Assembly (NCBI RefSeq): GCF_027625995.1
Contig: NZ_CP115396.1
Location: 1,674,001 to 1,738,000 of the forward strand
Direction: 5' to 3'
From: Hymenobacter yonginensis
GTDB taxonomy: Bacteria; Bacteroidota; Bacteroidia; Cytophagales; Hymenobacteraceae
DNA: 64,000 nucleotides
In this document: piece after piece, positions 9,406 through 18,024 of the stretch
Position numbering within the stretch: position 1 is the first letter of the stretch
Layout: each line of letters opens with the position of its first letter
Translations under genes and position numbers: made by a program
The notes under the pieces: generated by a model
Told to the model about the DNA's origin: nothing
What the model saw: the letters and a program-made list of their open reading frames with translations, nothing else
Databases searched by the model: none

Positions 9406-9652
9406 AACCTGAGGGCGCTAGTGAGCCTGCAAAGCAACAACACCCGCGCCACAAAATAACCGGCCCGCCTGCCAGAGCCGGCGCACGCAGCACCAGACTT
9501 GCAAATATGTAGCTGATTACGAATTTCCTGCCCGGCTTTCGCCAATTAACTCCCGCTTGTATTCGCCGGCCGCAATCCGTACCTTATGAAAGTGTAGCAC
9601 CGGTCGAATACTCATTCCCCACCTACACGAAACCGCTTTGCTCTCTACAGCC

Positions 9653-11137
9653 ATGGACCGGTTAAGACGTTGCAGCCGTGTAGCTGCCTGCTGGGCTTTG
9701 TTGGGCGGTCTGCTGCTGCTGGCCCCGTTGCCGGTGCCGGCAGAGGGCTTGCGCAATGATACTCCACTCCTACCGGCCTCGGGCCCGGGCGCGGTGGTTT
9801 CGCTGCGCACCCTGCTGGACACCGTGGCGCTTGGCTCGACTGCCACCTATGAGAGGCTGGCGCTGCAAGCCGGTTTCGCGGTCCAGACCTTTTATCTACA
9901 GCGCGACTTCGCCCCGGCCTGGACACACCCCGACTCCGGCTGGAACCACAGCGCCACCCGGGCGCTGGCCCTGCTCCGGCGCGCCCCTGCCTTCGGGCTC
10001 CACCCCGAAACCTACGCCTGGCCCCTGCTGCAGTCCCTGCCCGACTCGCTGCAGCATGCCTCCAGCGTGGCCGGCAGCCTGAGTGGGTTTGAGCTGCGCC
10101 TGACCGATGCGCTGCTGCGCTACGCAGCCCACCTGCGCTATGGCCGGCTGCAGCCGTTTACGACCAGCCCGGCTACGCTGAGCGAGCCGGCAGCCCGGCA
10201 AAGCATCGAACAACTCACGCAGGCGCTGGCAGCCGCAGAGTTTGAAACGGCCTTTTTGGCCTGCCAGCCCACAGGCACGAGCTACCAGGCCCTGCAGCAG
10301 GCCTGGCGCCGCACGCTCCCCCCCGATTCGGTGCTGATGAGCTCCGCGCAGCCGGCCTACGGTAACGCGGCCGATTTCCGGCGGGTGGCACTCAACCTGG
10401 AACGGCTACGGTGGGATATCGCCCTGCCCGACTCGGAAACGTACATTCTGGTGAACATTCCATCCTATTCGCTGCACATCATCGAAAAAGGCCGCGTCGT
10501 CCGCACGCACCGGGTTGTGGTCGGCAAACCCGATACGCCGACCCCCGTGCTCAGCAGTCGACTTACCGTGTTCATGACGGCCCCCGAATGGCGCGTGCCG
10601 CACAGTATTGCCGTGCGCGAGATATTGCCCGAGCTGCAGGATGACCCTGGCTTCCTGGCCGACAATAAGTATCGGCTATTCGATGCCCGCAACCGTCAGG
10701 TCAATCCATGGCGGGTCCGCTGGAGCCGCGTCACGCCGCAGACCTTTGGCTATACCATTCGGCAGGAACCCGGCCGGCACAATGCGCTGGGCAATCTGGT
10801 GTTCTACTTCGCCAACCAGCACGCCATCTACCTCCACGACACGCCAGCCCGGGCCCTGTTTCGGGAGCCACATCGGGCACGCAGCCATGGGTGCATCCGG
10901 GTGGAAAAGCCGCTGGAGCTGGCAGCCTACCTGTTGGAGCGTGAACACCAGCAAGCCGCCCTGCCCGACATCCGGCGCAATATCGCCACCCACACCACCT
11001 GCCGCTACGACCTGGCCCAGGGCCTGCCCATCCGCATCCGCTACACCACCTGCGAAGTGCAGAACAGCCGCCTGCGCTTCCATCCGGATATCTACTGCCT
11101 GGATGAAGACCTGGCCACCGTTTTAGCATCCCCCTGA
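9653..11137 (+). CDS. L,D-transpeptidase (YcbB/LdtD type)
   Basis: The 494-residue exported protein probably forms 3-3 cross-links in peptidoglycan or attaches proteins to it. An N-terminal signal anchor (about residues 8-30) is followed by a scaffold region containing a PG-binding-like helix bundle, then a YkuD catalytic domain from about residue 265. The catalytic motif is HDTPARALF then SHGCIRVEKP, with the His and nucleophilic Cys in place. A TTG at 9638 is also in frame, but the ATG at 9653 gives a compact signal peptide. The gene runs toward the tRNA-Thr gene and has no close partner. Confidence 0.92.
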   Translation: MDRLRRCSRVAACWALLGGLLLLAPLPVPAEGLRNDTPLLPASGPGAVVSLRTLLDTVALGSTATYERLALQAGFAVQTFYLQRDFAPAWTHPDSGWNHSATRALALLRRAPAFGLHPETYAWPLLQSLPDSLQHASSVAGSLSGFELRLTDALLRYAAHLRYGRLQPFTTSPATLSEPAARQSIEQLTQALAAAEFETAFLACQPTGTSYQALQQAWRRTLPPDSVLMSSAQPAYGNAADFRRVALNLERLRWDIALPDSETYILVNIPSYSLHIIEKGRVVRTHRVVVGKPDTPTPVLSSRLTVFMTAPEWRVPHSIAVREILPELQDDPGFLADNKYRLFDARNRQVNPWRVRWSRVTPQTFGYTIRQEPGRHNALGNLVFYFANQHAIYLHDTPARALFREPHRARSHGCIRVEKPLELAAYLLEREHQQAALPDIRRNIATHTTCRYDLAQGLPIRIRYTTCEVQNSRLRFHPDIYCLDEDLATVLASP

Positions 11138-11183
11138 GGGCGTGCGGGTTCTATAAAATCGTTATTCTTTTTTTCGCTCAGGC

Positions 11184-11213
11184 TTGAAAATCTAATTTTA
11201 GCCCCTAGTTTTG
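11184..11213 (+). promoter_or_regulatory. Bacteroidota-type promoter of tRNA-Thr
   Basis: TTG at 11184-11186 and TAGTTTTG at 11206-11213 are 19 bases apart, matching the known TTG-N19-TAnnTTTG promoter of this phylum. The tRNA begins 12 bases after the second box. Confidence 0.75.
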
Positions 11214-11224
11214 CACCACAATTC

Positions 11225-11297
<73 letters not shown>

Positions 11298-11311
11298 CTA
11301 AGACAAATTAA

Positions 11312-11347
11312 CCCCTTGCAAATCAATGATTTGCAAGGGTTTTTTTC
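11312..11347 (+). terminator. Terminator after tRNA-Thr
   Basis: CCCTTGCAAATCA pairs with TGATTTGCAAGGG and is followed by seven T. It starts about 15 bases after the tRNA end. Confidence 0.85.
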
Positions 11348-11545
11348 TTGGTGTGCCCGTCGGTGTGCCTCTTTGCAGGTTTTTGAGGTTATCCAGCGGG
11401 CAGATTGCCTGTTTCTGGAATTGGCCCTCTCCTATTGTGATAGCCTTAAAACGGCCAGTGTGCGGCCACCCAGATCTGGCGAGCTTATCGCACTTTCCCC
11501 AACTGGCTCAGGTTAGGTGCTGAAACAGGCAATACTTTTCCGCTC

Positions 11546-11839
11546 ATGAGTGCCCCCCTCTTTCACCCCGGTCAGGAGGTCGTCTGCATCAACGACGACT
11601 TCACGATGCTGCTGGTACAGAACCCCAATATCCAGACGCCCAAGCGCGGGCCGATCTACACCGTGCGCGACATCTACGACACGCACAACGGCTTCGGTAT
11701 CACGCTGGCCGAAATTAATAATGCCGCCGTGGCACCTGGCTTTCCAGAGGCCAACTTCCACGAATCACGTTTTGCGCTGGTGCCTCCACTGGAGGAAATC
11801 AGTATCGCGGAAGCCATTGAGGAGGCAGTACTGGTATAG
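11546..11839 (+). CDS. Small unknown protein, phage/island type
   Basis: The 97-residue protein has the pattern GQEVVCINDDF, then GPIYTVRDI, then LAEINNAAVAPG and FHESRFALV. I recall this pattern from short proteins of Bacteroidota prophages and mobile islands, where it probably forms a small beta-barrel (SH3-like) fold; no function is known to me. The ATG at 11546 directly precedes the conserved part. It is the first gene after tRNA-Thr and fits an island that inserted there. Confidence 0.6.
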   Translation: MSAPLFHPGQEVVCINDDFTMLLVQNPNIQTPKRGPIYTVRDIYDTHNGFGITLAEINNAAVAPGFPEANFHESRFALVPPLEEISIAEAIEEAVLV

Positions 11840-11922
11840 GCAATCCAGAAAATAAGTACTGACCAATGCAATATCTGTGGGCGTTTGAGAGTCTATAGTA
11901 CTTGTACTGTCAAACTTATTAT

Positions 11923-12207
11923 ATGGAAACCTTACAAGCAGAACTATTGCCCCCGAAGCGATATGACTTTGATGAAGGACAACTTCAAGTCTCTCTACTA
12001 TCTCCTAACGGTCTGTCCCAGATACGCATCGAGGTACTAGCTCCGGTTGATCACCAAGACTCTACAGCTGCTATGCGGGTAGACGAAGACTATCCGGATC
12101 CACAAACAGCACACCGACGGTATCATGCCTTCTCGGGAGCCGATGCAGATTACTGGATGGGTAACTTATACTTGCTGCATATGGAGATGCAGCCTGATGT
12201 AAAATAA
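11923..12207 (+). CDS. Unknown 94-residue protein
   Basis: I do not recognise this protein. It begins METLQAELLPPKRYDFD and ends DYWMGNLYLLHMEMQ. It has no signal peptide or membrane segment. Its GC content is clearly lower than that of flanking genes, which suggests recent transfer. I took the ATG at 11923 rather than an upstream frame start because the sequence before it reads like leader DNA. A strong terminator follows at once. Confidence 0.55.
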   Translation: METLQAELLPPKRYDFDEGQLQVSLLSPNGLSQIRIEVLAPVDHQDSTAAMRVDEDYPDPQTAHRRYHAFSGADADYWMGNLYLLHMEMQPDVK

Positions 12208-12208
12208 G

Positions 12209-12243
12209 AAAAGCCCCGAACCTGCAGAAGGTCGGGGCTTTTT
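12209..12243 (+). terminator. Terminator after the 94-residue gene
   Basis: AAAAGCCCCG and CGGGGCTTTT flank a short loop that extends the stem by three more pairs. A T-run follows. Confidence 0.85.
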
Positions 12244-12367
12244 CGTTGCAGTAGGTGGACCGTTGCCGGACACACACCTAGAAACCGGGTCGATGGCGCA
12301 AAACTAGAAGATTTTTCCTGTTGAGCTTCTCCTACTTTCTGCTCTCGCGTTATAGGATCGTAACAGA

Positions 12368-13135
12368 CTAGTGTTGAACCACGAATTTCTTTCCGATTTG
12401 CGTACCCGCTAGACCGCCTACCTGATACGTGTATACACCACTAGGTAAATCACGGGCCTGTAGCAGCAGATGATCAAAACTGCCGTCTACTGTAAAGCGG
12501 CGTACTGCACGCCCGGCCGGGTCAAGCACGACCAGCTCCGCCGTCTCATTGCGGCTTAGTTTATACGGCAGCTGAATGGCTTCGGCTGTCGGGTTGGGAT
12601 AAGGGCCAGCCAACGGATCCGCAGCGCGGGCAGCTGTTTTCAGGGGTGTGTAAGTCCCGGGAAGTGCATAGACCTTGGTTACCGTTTTTTGATTGCGTTC
12701 AACGTACGCGAGCAGCTTGGCACCAGTAGGCAGGGCGTAGGGCTCGGCGTAACTGCAGGAGTCGACCAAGAGGACTGTGGAACCCGTTTCATCCAGTACA
12801 CGCAGGTAGCTCACAGAGTTACCCGCCGACACCTCTGCCCGGTAGGTAAACGCCACTTCCACACCGGCCGTGCTGTTAAACAGCCGGTCACTCACATTCA
12901 GGACATCGTACAGCTCGCTGCCGTTCGGGGCGCCCGTGGCCAACTGCCGGTAAATGGAATGGTTCGCATTGTAGATACGTACCTGGTTGGTCGTTCTATT
13001 AAGACCCGCATACTTAATGTCGCCCGTTGACAGTTTAAACGGAGTTACGTTCTCGGCATACGTGTGCTCAAGTGTGATTTGCGCATGGGCTGCCAACGAA
13101 GCCAGCAATAGGGAAAGCGTAAACAACTGTTTCAT
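12368..13135 (-). CDS. Secreted protein with a type IX secretion C-terminal domain
   Basis: The 255-residue protein starts with a signal peptide (MKQLFTLSLLLASLAAHAQ). Its C-terminal 80 residues form a T9SS type A sorting domain: a PNPTAEAIQLPYKL start, then ELVVLDPAGRAVRRF, then DLPSGVYTYQV and a basic end, IGKKFVVQH. It should therefore cross the outer membrane by the type IX system and be released or attached to the surface. The middle part (about residues 25-170) matches no domain I know. I chose the ATG at 13135 because it begins the signal peptide. It lies between tRNA-Thr and the prophage remnant, an unusual place for a T9SS cargo gene. Confidence 0.85.
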   Translation of the reverse strand: MKQLFTLSLLLASLAAHAQITLEHTYAENVTPFKLSTGDIKYAGLNRTTNQVRIYNANHSIYRQLATGAPNGSELYDVLNVSDRLFNSTAGVEVAFTYRAEVSAGNSVSYLRVLDETGSTVLLVDSCSYAEPYALPTGAKLLAYVERNQKTVTKVYALPGTYTPLKTAARAADPLAGPYPNPTAEAIQLPYKLSRNETAELVVLDPAGRAVRRFTVDGSFDHLLLQARDLPSGVYTYQVGGLAGTQIGKKFVVQH

Positions 13136-13260
13136 ACAGGAAGATGAAGGTAGAAAAAATTGAGGCCCGCAATATACGGGCCCCGGGCATTGCTTTATTG
13201 CCTTACGTGCTACTGTCATGGTGAAAAATAGCGCGTAAGAGGGCTGCTTTCCCTGTTGGT

Positions 13261-13809
13261 CTACGCCTTGGTAGCGTCGATAGCCTCCCGTCGGCGACGT
13301 ACTATGGCCCGCAGCCAGCCCGCGCCGGCCAGCGGCAGCGGTACCAACGAGTAGAGCAGGCCCAGCCCAGCCAGGCCGACGGCATACGGCAGCAGCGGCC
13401 GCACCCAGCTCTCGGCCGTGGTGGCCATGGGCACCTCTGCATTCCGGCCGGCGGCCACCGCCGGGCCCTTCTTGCTCTGGGCCGTTGTGACCTGGGCACC
13501 GTCTGTGGCCAGCACCACTGCGGCCTCGGGCTTATAACTTGCAACTACTTGCTTAGCAGCCGGGGCGTTGACTGCCGCCCGCCCCTGCACCAGTGGCACC
13601 GTGCGCGGCTGGGCCCGCAGGTTCTTGCGGTACTGCCGCTGCACGGCACGCGGCAGCTGGGCCACCTGCACCGGCGTGAGGGGTTTGTGTAAGGGGTCTG
13701 GAGCAGCTAAGTCAGCAGTAACCCCTGACATTGGCCTGTCATCCTGAGCAGCGCAACGAGAGCCGGCACAGCTGGCCAACAGAAGAGCGAAGACTAGGAA
13801 GGCGCGCAT
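13261..13809 (-). CDS. Prophage-region exported protein with C-terminal membrane helix
   Basis: The 182-residue product starts MRAFLVFALLLASCAGSRC, a signal peptide with a possible lipobox Cys. A long linker with the basic segment LPRAVQRQYRKNLRAQPRTV follows. Near the C-terminus there is one hydrophobic helix (LLPYAVGLAGLGLLYSLVPL), then a basic tail. Its start codon overlaps the stop of the upstream gene (TGATG), so the two are probably translationally coupled. The function is unknown; a role in lysis or the envelope is possible from topology alone. Confidence 0.6.
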   Translation of the reverse strand: MRAFLVFALLLASCAGSRCAAQDDRPMSGVTADLAAPDPLHKPLTPVQVAQLPRAVQRQYRKNLRAQPRTVPLVQGRAAVNAPAAKQVVASYKPEAAVVLATDGAQVTTAQSKKGPAVAAGRNAEVPMATTAESWVRPLLPYAVGLAGLGLLYSLVPLPLAGAGWLRAIVRRRREAIDATKA

Positions 13810-14261
13810 CAGATGATTTTGGTAAAGAGTAGAACCCCCACGGCAAACCATACCCCGCCCCCGGCTGCCAACCACCAGCGGGTGCGGCCGTCGAAGTCGA
13901 AGCGGGCAGTCGTCGTCGAGGACTGGTAGTTGAACTTGAACACAGCCCATGCCTGGCGGAAGCTCTGCTTCGAGTTGATCCAGACGCGGGTGAAGTTGTA
14001 GGCCTCGTTATGGAAGAGGCTAAACGAAAGGCAGATGCTGCCCACTTCCCAGGCCAGCCAGCCCAGCGTGTAGGGCAACGAGGCGGCGCACACCCACGCA
14101 TCGAGGGCGGCGCCCAGGCCCACCAGGATAGCCGCGGCCCGCAGCCACACCAGCACGCGGTGCTCGTTCCAGGTGAACGACTCGGCGGCCTGCCCCGCGT
14201 AGAGCAGGCCGTCACTGACGCCATTGAACACGGCGAACAGATTGTAGAGCAGCCAGAACAT
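13809..14261 (-). CDS. Prophage-region multi-pass membrane protein
   Basis: The 150-residue product begins MFWLLYNLFAVFNGVSD and has about three to four hydrophobic helices, the last near the C-terminus (WWLAAGGGVWFAVGVLLF). I do not recognise the family. The start ATG overlaps the stop of the upstream broken gene by one base (TAATG) and its own stop overlaps the next start. This shows an operon of membrane proteins, possibly for lysis or host-envelope functions. Confidence 0.6.
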   Translation of the reverse strand: MFWLLYNLFAVFNGVSDGLLYAGQAAESFTWNEHRVLVWLRAAAILVGLGAALDAWVCAASLPYTLGWLAWEVGSICLSFSLFHNEAYNFTRVWINSKQSFRQAWAVFKFNYQSSTTTARFDFDGRTRWWLAAGGGVWFAVGVLLFTKII

Positions 14262-14876
14262 TATCGGCCCAGCGGGTTGTTGGCGCGCTGGGCGGCTTCC
14301 CGCTTCAGGCGCAGCGTGTGACGGTAGGCGTCGGCGGTGGCCACGATGAGGGCAAACACAATAATACCCAGAGCCGACCAGAGCAGGGAGCTGCCGTCGC
14401 CGTGGCTGGCATTGTCGCGAAAGCCGAGCAGGGCACAGATGCCGGCGATGATAAGCGATGCGGGCTAGGGCGTTGGGAGCAGGCAGCTCAATCTCCACAG
14501 AAAACTCAGTGCGGGTGTCCGGACTGGTGCGGCCGGCTGAGGCGGGCACCACCAGCACCGGGGTGCGGGTACCATCTGCTACCTGCATGTACACCTGTGG
14601 CGAGTCGAGGAGGGTGGTCAGGGCCTCATGCTGCTGAGGGCTCAGGTTGCCAGCGCGCAGCAGCTGGCGCCGGGTGCGGCTGCGCTGCAGCACCAGGGCC
14701 GGAACACTCTCGGGCCGGAACACGCTGCCAGCTTCGGGCGTGGTGCTGGGGTCGTAGTCGCCATCGAAAAACCAGCCTTCCCAGTTGCCCAGCGGCGAAA
14801 GTCAGCGCAGGTACACGCCCCGACCGGGGCAGATGGGAATGAGTTGAATGAGCAGCGGCTGGGTGTAGACTTCCAT
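14261..14876 (-). pseudogene. Broken prophage gene: in-frame TGA plus a frameshift
   Basis: Translation starts MEVYTQPLLIQLIPICPGRG and meets TGA at 14804-14802. The same frame then continues as clear coding sequence, LSPLGNWEGWFFDGDYDP. The stop sits where a Trp fits (VYLR-W-LSPLG). Near 14440-14464 the coding sense moves to another frame, where SLIIAGICALLGF and a second membrane helix run to a stop at 14261. Joined, the pieces give about 200 residues: a soluble N-terminal domain and two C-terminal membrane segments. I recall similar N-termini in Bacteroidota phage structural proteins but cannot name the family. Confidence 0.65.
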
Positions 14877-14888
14877 GCCAGCGAAGGT

Positions 14889-14936
14889 GCGAGGCGAAAA
14901 AGGCCACTGCAACCGCAGTGGCCTTTTTCGCCTCGC
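14889..14936. terminator. 22-bp perfect hairpin, bidirectional terminator
   Basis: GCGAGGCGAAAAAGGCCACT continues two more bases into a perfect 22-bp stem with an AACC loop. An A5 and T5 tract inside the arms gives a terminator on either strand. It lies just before the broken gene starting at 14876. Confidence 0.8.
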
Positions 14937-14982
14937 AACCGGGGTAAAACGCCGCGCAAGTTGGTGAGAACTATCCCCAAGC

Positions 14983-15066
14983 TTAGACTGACAGGCGCAC
15001 CATTTCCCGCGCAATGGCCAGGCCGATGGCTTCGGGTACATCACGAATGGGAGAGGGAGCAGGCAT
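14983..15066 (-). CDS. Possible 27-residue small protein
   Basis: A short open frame encodes MPAPSPIRDVPEAIGLAIAR followed by EMVRLSV. Codon choice fits the region, and phage genomes often hold such small genes, but there is no other support. It lies in the gap between the 14889 hairpin and the gene at 15182. Confidence 0.3.
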   Translation of the reverse strand: MPAPSPIRDVPEAIGLAIAREMVRLSV

Positions 15067-15181
15067 AGGGCTAGGTCAGGCGGTGATAGGGTAAGCGGGT
15101 GCAGTTGAGCTTGTGAGGGCAGTGGCGGCGGTATATCTTGCGGCACTATTCTGATTTAGAATTGCATTCAACAATCCAGAT

Positions 15182-15364
15182 ATGACAACTGAAATTCTAC
15201 AAGTGCAGGGCGTAGCCGTGCGGGTTACCTATTCTGATACCGCCCACAAGGAGCGGCTGATTATCAAGGCGAACGAGCTGTTGAGCGCCGGCCACAGTTG
15301 GTGGGATTCTGAGGACCAGGACGGCGGGTTTTTCTTTGACCGCGCCGCCCCGCCTCAATCCTAA
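15182..15364 (+). CDS. Small unknown protein on the plus strand of the prophage region
   Basis: The 60-residue product (MTTEILQVQGVAVRVTYSD, ending DGGFFFDRAAPPQS) has no signal or membrane segment. It runs against the prophage genes and its 3' end overlaps the tail gene by four bases. I do not recognise it. The composition looks like that of a real soluble protein, so it may be an accessory (moron-like) gene. Confidence 0.45.
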   Translation: MTTEILQVQGVAVRVTYSDTAHKERLIIKANELLSAGHSWWDSEDQDGGFFFDRAAPPQS

Positions 15365-17844
15365 GCCAGCGTCACTAGGCTGGCGGCACCGATGTAGATA
15401 TCCGCTACCTGCGTATCGGCATAGAGCCAACTCATGATCTGGTAAAGCGTGGCTCCGTTGGCGGCGCGGGCGTAGTTGTCGAACAGGATGATGTCCTGCG
15501 CCCGCGTTGCCCCAAGTTTGACAAGCTGCGTTTTCGTCTGCGTGAACACGATACGCACCCGGTCGCCAACGCCTGCCCGCATGTCATACCCTGGGTTGTT
15601 GCCGGGCGTGTACAGGTTGACTCCGAAGCCGTTCACGCCGTTGTTGCCGGTCGATACCTTGACGTAGGACGCGAAGGTCAGATCGTCCAGGTCGTTGCTG
15701 TAGACCGGCACGCTGTCCTTGACGCCAAACAGGTAGGTGTTCAGCCCCTGTTGCGCACTGCCGACGGCATCCGTCAGCTGCCACTCGATGTAGCCGATGA
15801 GCGGGTTGGCCGTGGAGGGGCCGATGGCAAACCGTGTTTTGGCGTAGCGTTGGATGCCGTTGGCCCCGGCCGTGGCCGTCATGGTGTTGGATGGGTTGAT
15901 GGCGATGCCAACCACGTCGGCGGTGAACTCCTGCTTTTTGCGCGTTAGGTAGGGGTAATCGGGGTCGGCGTCGCTAGTGGCCGGCGGGGTGCCGCCGCCT
16001 GTCGGGGTGCAGACCAGCAGGGCTGTGGCGTCGGCGTTGGCTTGCGCCTTGGATACCGTGGAAGCGGCCTGCTTTGGGGTGCCCGTGGTGTTCGCCCCGC
16101 ACGACTGCACGGCGCTGATATACCATCGGGTCGGCTGCTGGCCGTTGAGGGCTTTCACCTTTTCTTCGCCATGTTTGAGGTGAGAGAAGGCATCCCAATG
16201 GTGTAGGTTGTCGTGCAGGTTGTAGCCGATGGCGTCTACTGCCAAGCACTTGGGGCGGCTATCAGCAAACGCCTGAATATTGGCGCGGGCCTGGGTGTTG
16301 TCGTGGCTGTCCGTCTGCGTCTGCGTAAGCGTTACCGACTCCCGGCCACCATCGGGCAAGCCACAATCCGCTTTCAGGTCGGCCCAAATCTGCGCCAACT
16401 CCGGCCCCCAGTTAGGCAGGTCGGCCCATGTTTCGCCCTGGTTGCAGTCCCACACGACCTCTGCGCTCGTCAGCGGCAAGCCTTGCGCCAACCACCATTC
16501 CTTCAGCAGCAGAATCTGCCGCTTGATTTCGTTGTAAGCTGAATTGTCAAATCCGCCACCGTAAACTGGCGCGCCCTGCTTGGTGAATTTGGTGATGTCG
16601 GTTCCGTCCAACGAATAGCGAGCAGTGGCCAGCATCCCCGGCCCAGCGTTTTCCCATGCCTGCGAGTATGGCACTACAGCTCCAAACCAATTAGGATGCC
16701 CGGTTGCCGTAGCGCCACTGCTGTAGTCATTCACGCCCATCTGCAGCTTCTGCACGGCCGAGCCATTCGCTACCATGCTACGCTGGAACTCCCGCGTGAT
16801 GGCCGGTGTGATGCCGGCCAGGTGCCCGCCGGCCAGGAAGGGCGCTTTCAATCCCTGGCTGTGCTCGTTGCTCTGGCCGGGGTAGCTGATGCGGAACTGG
16901 TTCACACTGCCAGTAGGCGGCGCGGTGGCCGCCTGCGTAGTACCGGAGAACTGTGCGCCCTGGGGCGAGTCGGCATAGGTAGTGCCGTTGCCCAGCGCCT
17001 GCCATTTGTAGTAGTAGGTAGTCGAGGCGCTCAGGCCGGTATCGGCGTAGGATGGCGAAGAGAGCGTACCACCCACCTGCACGAAGGCCCCGCCGCTGGC
17101 AGGGCTGCGGAACAGCTTATAGCCGGTGGCATTAGCCACCGAGGAAGCGGCCACGTTGAGGGCGGTGCTACTGGTGGGCGTGGCTAGTGGGTCGGCCGGG
17201 GCGGCTAACGTAGTAGCGGCAGCGGCCGTCACCGTCAGGTTGCGCACCGGCGAAATCTTGGTGGCGTTTACCGCGTCGGTGACGGTGCTGGCAATGTCGT
17301 AGCTGCCGGCGGCCGAAGGTGTCCAGTTGCCGGTAGCCGCACTACCGATGCTGACCGTAGCACCGGTGGCCGTGTTGGTGGCCGTCACAGCATAGCTGTA
17401 GGGCGCCGTGCCACCGCTGGCACCGGCCGTGTAGGCGACAGCCGTGCCAGCCGCTACCGAGGCAGCCGAAATAGTGAGGGTCGCCGCAAGAGCTGAGGGC
17501 GTGGGCGTCGTTGCTCCCTCAGCTTTCCGAAAAACCAGAATCCACTGCCCGTCGATGTACTTGTACATGTCGTAGGCGGCCAGGCTCTTGAGGTGGTACC
17601 AGAGAAACCCCTCCTGCCCGCCCGTGGTTGGGCCTGGCGCGTAGCTCTCCGAGTACACCTGCGTGCCGTCGATGCCGTCCTCGCCATCCACGTAGTCGGT
17701 GCCCTTGACCGGTGTGGTGCCGGCCGCGCCCTTTTTGGCCAGCCGGAACACCCAGGCCCCGGCTACCTTCTGATACTCGTAGCCGCTGGCCGTGTCGGTG
17801 TACACGTCGTTGTCGACACCGAGCGCAGCGCCAGGTACGCCCAC
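15361..17844 (-). CDS. Tail-fibre-like protein with an SGNH/sialate-esterase-type domain
   Basis: The 827-residue product is modular. Residues 1-110 are a fibre-type start (GVDNDVYTDTASGYEYQK, then a GAWVF motif). Residues about 120-210 resemble an Ig-like fold rich in Thr and Ala, and 215-305 a fibronectin-III-like domain. From about 315 an SGNH hydrolase-type domain has SYPGQSNEHSQG, CNQGETWADLP and HDNLHHWDAFSH, matching the GQSN, QGE and His blocks of sialate O-acetylesterases. The last 180 residues look like a beta-rich binding domain. It probably deacetylates surface polysaccharide during adsorption. GTG at 17844 is taken as start; the frame is open upstream only to a TAG at 17857. Confidence 0.72.
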   Translation of the reverse strand: MGVPGAALGVDNDVYTDTASGYEYQKVAGAWVFRLAKKGAAGTTPVKGTDYVDGEDGIDGTQVYSESYAPGPTTGGQEGFLWYHLKSLAAYDMYKYIDGQWILVFRKAEGATTPTPSALAATLTISAASVAAGTAVAYTAGASGGTAPYSYAVTATNTATGATVSIGSAATGNWTPSAAGSYDIASTVTDAVNATKISPVRNLTVTAAAATTLAAPADPLATPTSSTALNVAASSVANATGYKLFRSPASGGAFVQVGGTLSSPSYADTGLSASTTYYYKWQALGNGTTYADSPQGAQFSGTTQAATAPPTGSVNQFRISYPGQSNEHSQGLKAPFLAGGHLAGITPAITREFQRSMVANGSAVQKLQMGVNDYSSGATATGHPNWFGAVVPYSQAWENAGPGMLATARYSLDGTDITKFTKQGAPVYGGGFDNSAYNEIKRQILLLKEWWLAQGLPLTSAEVVWDCNQGETWADLPNWGPELAQIWADLKADCGLPDGGRESVTLTQTQTDSHDNTQARANIQAFADSRPKCLAVDAIGYNLHDNLHHWDAFSHLKHGEEKVKALNGQQPTRWYISAVQSCGANTTGTPKQAASTVSKAQANADATALLVCTPTGGGTPPATSDADPDYPYLTRKKQEFTADVVGIAINPSNTMTATAGANGIQRYAKTRFAIGPSTANPLIGYIEWQLTDAVGSAQQGLNTYLFGVKDSVPVYSNDLDDLTFASYVKVSTGNNGVNGFGVNLYTPGNNPGYDMRAGVGDRVRIVFTQTKTQLVKLGATRAQDIILFDNYARAANGATLYQIMSWLYADTQVADIYIGAASLVTLA

Positions 17845-17856
17845 GCCGTAGCGCGT

Positions 17857-18024
17857 CTACCCTCTCTGGCCAATGCTGACTACTATTTCATCGAGCTGGC
17901 GCACGAGCAGGTCGGCCAGCGCGGGCCCCGGCAGGTTGGCTCCGGACACCAGGGTGGCCAGAATTTCAGCGCGAAGCTGGGTAAGCGCAGTGACAACCTG
18001 CGCGGAAGTGGTGGATTGAGCCAT
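17857..18024 (-). CDS. Small prophage protein, or 5' part of the tail-fibre gene cut off by TAG
   Basis: The 55-residue frame reads MAQSTTSAQVVTALTQLRAE and ends VVSIGQRG before TAG at 17859-17857. Its ATG overlaps the stop of the upstream gene (TAATG). The tail-fibre frame is the same frame and resumes directly after the TAG as TRYGVGVPGAALG. So this may be a separate short gene, or the true N-terminus of the fibre truncated by a stop. Two neighbours show what look like Trp-to-stop changes, which keeps the second option open. Confidence 0.5.
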   Translation of the reverse strand: MAQSTTSAQVVTALTQLRAEILATLVSGANLPGPALADLLVRQLDEIVVSIGQRG

